Source of the DNA: an uncultured Mitsuokella sp.
GTDB taxonomy: Bacteria > Bacillota > Negativicutes > Selenomonadales > Selenomonadaceae
NCBI GenBank assembly: GCA_900770895.1
Contig: CAAGMF010000103.1
Span: 1-8,099 of the forward strand
Direction of reading: 5' to 3'
Length of the DNA stretch: 8,099 nucleotides
The notes under the pieces are model-generated. The model was not told the DNA's origin. It did not search any database and was given only the letters and a program-made list of their open reading frames with translations. The position numbers were made by a program, and so were the translations under genes. This document shows positions 5,881 to 8,099 of the stretch, piece by piece. How positions within the stretch are numbered: position 1 is the first letter of the stretch; each line of letters begins with the position of its first letter.

Positions 5881-7302
5881 TCAGCTCTCAATGGTCTGAA
5901 AATCGATCTGCTCGCCGTGCTTTTCCTTCTCTACGACTTCCTTCTGGAACTCGAAGCACTCGTCGGCGATGTCCTTATTCAGCCACAACAGGCAGATCAA
6001 GTTCGGGATGGCCATCAGGCCATTCATGGTATCCGAGAAGTTCCAGACGACCTCGAGCGTCGTCGTAGCGCCTACGAATGTAATGACGCTGAACAGAACG
6101 CGATAAGCCATGATGACCGGACGCTTCTTGATCAGATACTCGAGCGCTTTCTCACCATAATACTCCCAGCCCAGGATCGTCGAGAACGCGAACAAAGCCA
6201 GCGCTATCGATACGATAAGTTTGCCATAATCACCAAAAACCGTTGAGAAAGCCATTATCGTCAGCTGAGCGCCGGATACGAGCTTGCCCGTATCCGGATC
6301 TACCGTGCCGAGTACGCCGGACGAAGCAATGACCAGACCGGTCAGCATGCAGACAATCATCGTATCGAAGAACGTGCCTGTCATATTGACATAGCCCTGA
6401 CGCGAAGCATGGTCTGTACGAGCTGCTGCTGCCGCAATCGGTGCCGAGCCGAGACCAGCCTCATTCGAGAATACGCCGCGGGCCACGCCCCAGCGCATCG
6501 AGGTCAGCATCGTGGCCACGATGGAGCCACCGATACCACCGGCTACCGAGTCGACCGAGAAAGCCATCCGGAACATCTCCGCTATGCCAGCCGGTACGGC
6601 AGAAAAATTAGCAATGATGACGATGACGGCGAAGACAAAATAAAATGCTGCCATAGCCGGGACAACGACGCTCGACACCTTGCCGATGCTGCGGATGCCG
6701 CGGAGCAGGATCGACAGTGCCAGGACCATGATGATGGCACCGGTCAGCCAGGTCGGCACACCATAGCTCGTGCCCAGAGCAGCCGAGATGGAGTTGGCCT
6801 GCGTCATATTGCCGATACCGAAGGAAGCCAGGACGACGAAAAGTGCGAACAGGAACGCCAGCGTGCCGCCGATGTATTTGTTCTTGATGCCTTTCTTCAT
6901 GGCGTACATCGGGCCGCCAGCCATCTCGCCGACGCTGTTCGTCTCACGATATTTCACGGCAAGCACTGATTCGCCATATTTCGTGGACAAACCGAAGGCT
7001 GCGGATATCCACATCCAGACCAAGGCACCCGGTCCGCCCAGAACCATAGCCGTTGCGACACCGACGATATTACCGGTGCCGACAGTAGCCGACAGCGCCG
7101 TCATCAGCGACTGGAATGGCGATATATCACCGTCATGCTTATCGCGATGCTTGAATATCATGCCGATGGCGTAGCCGAGATTGCGCCAGGGCAGGAACTT
7201 CAGCCGAATCGTCAGGAATATACCTGTACCGACCAGCAGGACCAGCATGACCGGTCCCCAGACGAAGTTGTTTACGTCCGCCAATAGTTTAGATAAGTCC
7301 AT
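5881..7302 (-). CDS. Sodium:alanine/glycine symporter, AGCS family
   Basis: This inner-membrane protein of 473 residues couples uptake of alanine or glycine to sodium entry. Family blocks, numbered from MDLSKLL: TALSATVGTGNIVGVATAM (68-86), LGGPGALVWMWI (88-99), KYGESVLAVKYRE (108-120), MAGGPMYAMKKG (128-139) and RGVFSNEAGLGSAPIAAAAA (275-294). About ten or eleven hydrophobic segments are visible, starting near 14-32 and ending near 428-441, and the C-terminal tail is charged. Length is normal for the family. An in-frame ATG nine bases upstream (7311-7309) abuts the AAGG of the ribosome binding site, so the start at 7302, 9 nt after GAGGAAGG (7319-7312), is preferred. The gene is single, with its own promoter and terminator. 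Whether alanine, glycine or both is carried cannot be told from sequence. No glycine riboswitch is visible in its leader. Confidence 0.95.
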   Translation of the reverse strand: MDLSKLLADVNNFVWGPVMLVLLVGTGIFLTIRLKFLPWRNLGYAIGMIFKHRDKHDGDISPFQSLMTALSATVGTGNIVGVATAMVLGGPGALVWMWISAAFGLSTKYGESVLAVKYRETNSVGEMAGGPMYAMKKGIKNKYIGGTLAFLFALFVVLASFGIGNMTQANSISAALGTSYGVPTWLTGAIIMVLALSILLRGIRSIGKVSSVVVPAMAAFYFVFAVIVIIANFSAVPAGIAEMFRMAFSVDSVAGGIGGSIVATMLTSMRWGVARGVFSNEAGLGSAPIAAAAARTDHASRQGYVNMTGTFFDTMIVCMLTGLVIASSGVLGTVDPDTGKLVSGAQLTIMAFSTVFGDYGKLIVSIALALFAFSTILGWEYYGEKALEYLIKKRPVIMAYRVLFSVITFVGATTTLEVVWNFSDTMNGLMAIPNLICLLWLNKDIADECFEFQKEVVEKEKHGEQIDFQTIES

Positions 7303-7371
7303 AGTAATCATCCTTCCTCATTGAGACGCCGAACATATAATCCTTTGATTCAAACGTTGTAGGAACATCAA

Positions 7372-7400
7372 ACGCTCCGGAACAGTCCGTCCCGGAGCGT
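7372..7400 (-). promoter_or_regulatory. Hairpin in the symporter leader
   Basis: On the minus strand ACGCTCCGGGA (7400-7390) pairs with TTCCGGAGCGT (7382-7372), 11 bp with one G-U and a 7-nt loop. It is followed by TTTGATG, which is too weak for a convincing terminator. It lies midway in a leader of roughly 115 nt between promoter and ATG. Two direct copies of TCAAACG on the plus strand (7350-7356 and 7368-7374) follow at an 18-bp step. It could be an attenuator, a stability element or a protein-binding RNA; none of these is shown. Confidence 0.55.
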
Positions 7401-7405
7401 CGTCT

Positions 7406-7433
7406 TTGACGTCTACATATGTACTATTATAAT
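7406..7433 (+). promoter_or_regulatory. Possible second promoter pointing away from the symporter
   Basis: On the plus strand TTGACG (7406-7411), a 16-bp spacer and a perfect TATAAT (7428-7433) form a plausible promoter. Its -10 is inside the palindrome CTATTATAATAG (7424-7435), which also carries the symporter's -10 on the other strand. Transcripts would run toward the 3' end of the 66-codon gene and be antisense to it. There is no plus-strand gene after it, so it may be only a by-product of the palindrome. Confidence 0.4.
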
Positions 7434-7454
7434 AGACATTAATTCAATTGTAAA
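7426..7454 (-). promoter_or_regulatory. Symporter gene promoter
   Basis: On the minus strand -35 TTTACA (7454-7449), a 17-bp spacer and a perfect -10 TATAAT (7431-7426) are found about 124 bp before the start codon. The surrounding 60 bp are A/T-rich. Transcription would begin near 7419. Confidence 0.8.
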
Positions 7455-7506
7455 GTGTAACTTTGTAAATATACATTATACGAAGCTAATCGCCTTCTCA
7501 TGACTC

Positions 7507-7526
7507 CAGCTGTACCAGCTGCAGCT
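7507..7526. repeat. CAGCTG repeat hairpin downstream of the 66-codon gene
   Basis: Two CAGCTG hexamers (7507-7512 and 7516-7521) are separated by GTA on the minus strand and can pair with each other; AGCTGCAGCT (7517-7526) is an overlapping palindrome. It lies just after the small gene's stop on the minus strand, but no U-tract follows, so a terminator role is doubtful. Confidence 0.3.
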
Positions 7527-7548
7527 CCACAACCATACTGTTACGGTA

Positions 7549-7749
7549 TCAAGCGATATGCTGCATCCGACGGCTCTCATAGCTTTCCAGCCAATCTCTT
7601 ACCGCTGCCGTCTCCGACGGAGCAGCCGGCACCCCGGCATAAGCCCGGAATGAATTAGCCCCCGTCAGACGGGCCGCTTTGATCAGCTGACGCATGCGTG
7701 CCTGGATATAATAATGCTCCTGCCACTGCGAATCAATTGCGAGTTTCAT
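7549..7749 (-). CDS. Hypothetical protein of 66 residues
   Basis: Not recognised. The product begins MKLAIDSQWQEHYYIQARMR and ends ESYESRRMQHIA. It is soluble, with no signal peptide, membrane segment or cysteine. Residues 6-27 and 45-60 look helical, separated by a turn-rich GVPAAPSE stretch (39-46). The frame stays open further upstream to 7785, but AAAGGAG (7766-7760) lies 10 nt before the ATG at 7749 and fixes the start there. A promoter with a perfect -10 lies about 100 bp upstream, and codon choice resembles the neighbours, so I think it is expressed. It is a single-gene unit with no clear terminator. Nothing in its surroundings points to a function. Confidence 0.7.
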   Translation of the reverse strand: MKLAIDSQWQEHYYIQARMRQLIKAARLTGANSFRAYAGVPAAPSETAAVRDWLESYESRRMQHIA

Positions 7750-7827
7750 ATGGAACTTTCTCCTTTCGTACCTCATACGGCACACTTCCCTTCAGTGCCT
7801 CTACACAGGCAGTTTCCACATAACATA

Positions 7828-7919
7828 AGGTATTTCGTAGATTTGAATGCATTATATCACACCACAAACGCCATTACAATCACCTGTAGGATAAAATATG
7901 GGGCTGCAACGAAATACCT
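7828..7919. repeat. 11-bp inverted repeat flanking the small gene's promoter
   Basis: AGGTATTTCGT (7828-7838) and ACGAAATACCT (7909-7919) are exact reverse complements, 70 bp apart. One arm lies just downstream and one just upstream of the promoter at 7851-7879, a layout expected for paired operator sites. No regulator gene is visible beside it. Confidence 0.45.
7851..7879 (-). promoter_or_regulatory. Promoter of the 66-codon gene
   Basis: On the minus strand -35 TTGTAA (7879-7874), a 17-bp spacer and a perfect -10 TATAAT (7856-7851) with an extended TG before it. Transcription would start near 7844, leaving a leader of about 95 nt with small potential hairpins. Confidence 0.75.
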
Positions 7920-7980
7920 GTCAGTACTTGAAATACAGACATCTCCTATAATAAGGCAGCGGCAGGCATGGTTCCGGAAT

Positions 7981-8001
7981 GGAGCGTCGTGCTTTGGCGT
8001 C
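7981..8001 (+). repeat. Degenerate second copy of the symporter leader segment
   Basis: GGAGCGTCGTGCTTTGGCGTC here matches 7394-7413 in the symporter leader, with one extra G and one G/A change. The match resumes on the other side: TCCGGAA lies at 7973-7979 here and at 7376-7382 there, as if about 10 bp of the hairpin were deleted. Both copies lie in non-coding DNA on the same strand. Confidence 0.45.
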
Positions 8002-8037
8002 AAAAAATCAAATTTTTCCCTATCAAGCATTCCCGCG

Positions 8038-8078
8038 GAAAGTACTTTCGTTCAAGCGCAGCGCGTTTAAGTACTTTC
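8038..8078 (+). repeat. Repeated AAGTACTTTC motifs at the right end
   Basis: GAAAGTACTTTC (8038-8049) is a perfect 12-bp palindrome, and AAGTACTTTC recurs at 8069-8078, a 29-bp step, with GCGC-A-GCGC between them. This could be an operator pair for a gene beyond the window, or part of a repeat element. From 7880 to the window end no convincing gene is seen. A minus-strand frame of 32 codons is open from the edge to a stop at 8002-8000, and a plus-strand ATG at 8093 follows a weak AAGGGA; neither can be judged from this fragment. Confidence 0.4.
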
Positions 8079-8099
8079 AAGGGACCTATTAAATGGGAA

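Noticed and set aside
7302..7420. Glycine riboswitch before the alanine/glycine symporter
   Set aside because: None of the conserved glycine aptamer core sequences is found in the leader.
7714..8070. 118-codon plus-strand frame over the small gene's leader
   Set aside because: No ribosome binding site, odd composition, and it runs across a good minus-strand promoter and repeats.
8038..8078. Start of a CRISPR array
   Set aside because: Only a 10-bp unit is repeated twice, it is palindromic, and no cas gene or longer repeat is present.
8000..8098. Minus-strand open frame entering from the window edge (32 codons) as the C-terminus of a gene
   Set aside because: Too short to judge, and it includes the palindromic AAGTACTTTC boxes; kept only as a possibility until the sequence beyond 8099 is seen.

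Overview
This is a chromosomal window from a bacterium with Firmicutes-style expression signals: strong AAGGAGG-type ribosome binding sites, consensus sigma-A promoters with 17-bp spacers, a TPP riboswitch with its own terminator, and U-rich intrinsic terminators. Coding DNA is moderately GC-rich and the gaps are clearly AT-richer. An anaerobe of the Negativicutes (Selenomonas/Mitsuokella-like) would fit, but that placement is an impression and not something the sequence proves.

Layout from left to right. (1) 1-1250, minus strand: the 5' part of thiC (short form, cut by the window edge), preceded by an intrinsic terminator, a TPP riboswitch and a promoter. (2) 1251-5560, plus strand: a two-gene hydantoinase/acetone-carboxylase-type operon, hyuB then hyuA. 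It has a near-consensus promoter, a short leader ending in a strong intrinsic terminator about 125 bp before the first gene, and an inverted repeat between that terminator and the ribosome binding site. (3) 5505-5704, plus strand: a hairpin after hyuA whose right arm is also the -35 box of the next promoter, then tRNA-Pro(CGG) and its terminator. (4) 5705-7454, minus strand: a hairpin-rich spacer, a two-way terminator, and a sodium:alanine/glycine symporter gene (AGCS family) with its promoter and a leader hairpin. (5) 7455-8099: a 66-codon unknown gene on the minus strand with a good promoter and ribosome binding site, followed by about 220 bp of repeats with no convincing gene.

The genes do not form one pathway. 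thiC makes the thiamine pyrimidine and is controlled by TPP. HyuB and HyuA should form one ATP-dependent enzyme acting on a cyclic amide or ketone-like substrate; no third subunit, transporter or regulator is beside them, so the substrate is open. The symporter brings in alanine or glycine.

Most of the unusual signal lies between genes: the attenuator-like leader of hyuBA, the terminator/promoter overlap at the tRNA, the palindromic -10 element before the symporter that could fire both ways, and repeats shared between the symporter leader and the right end. No mobile element, defence system or CRISPR array is visible.
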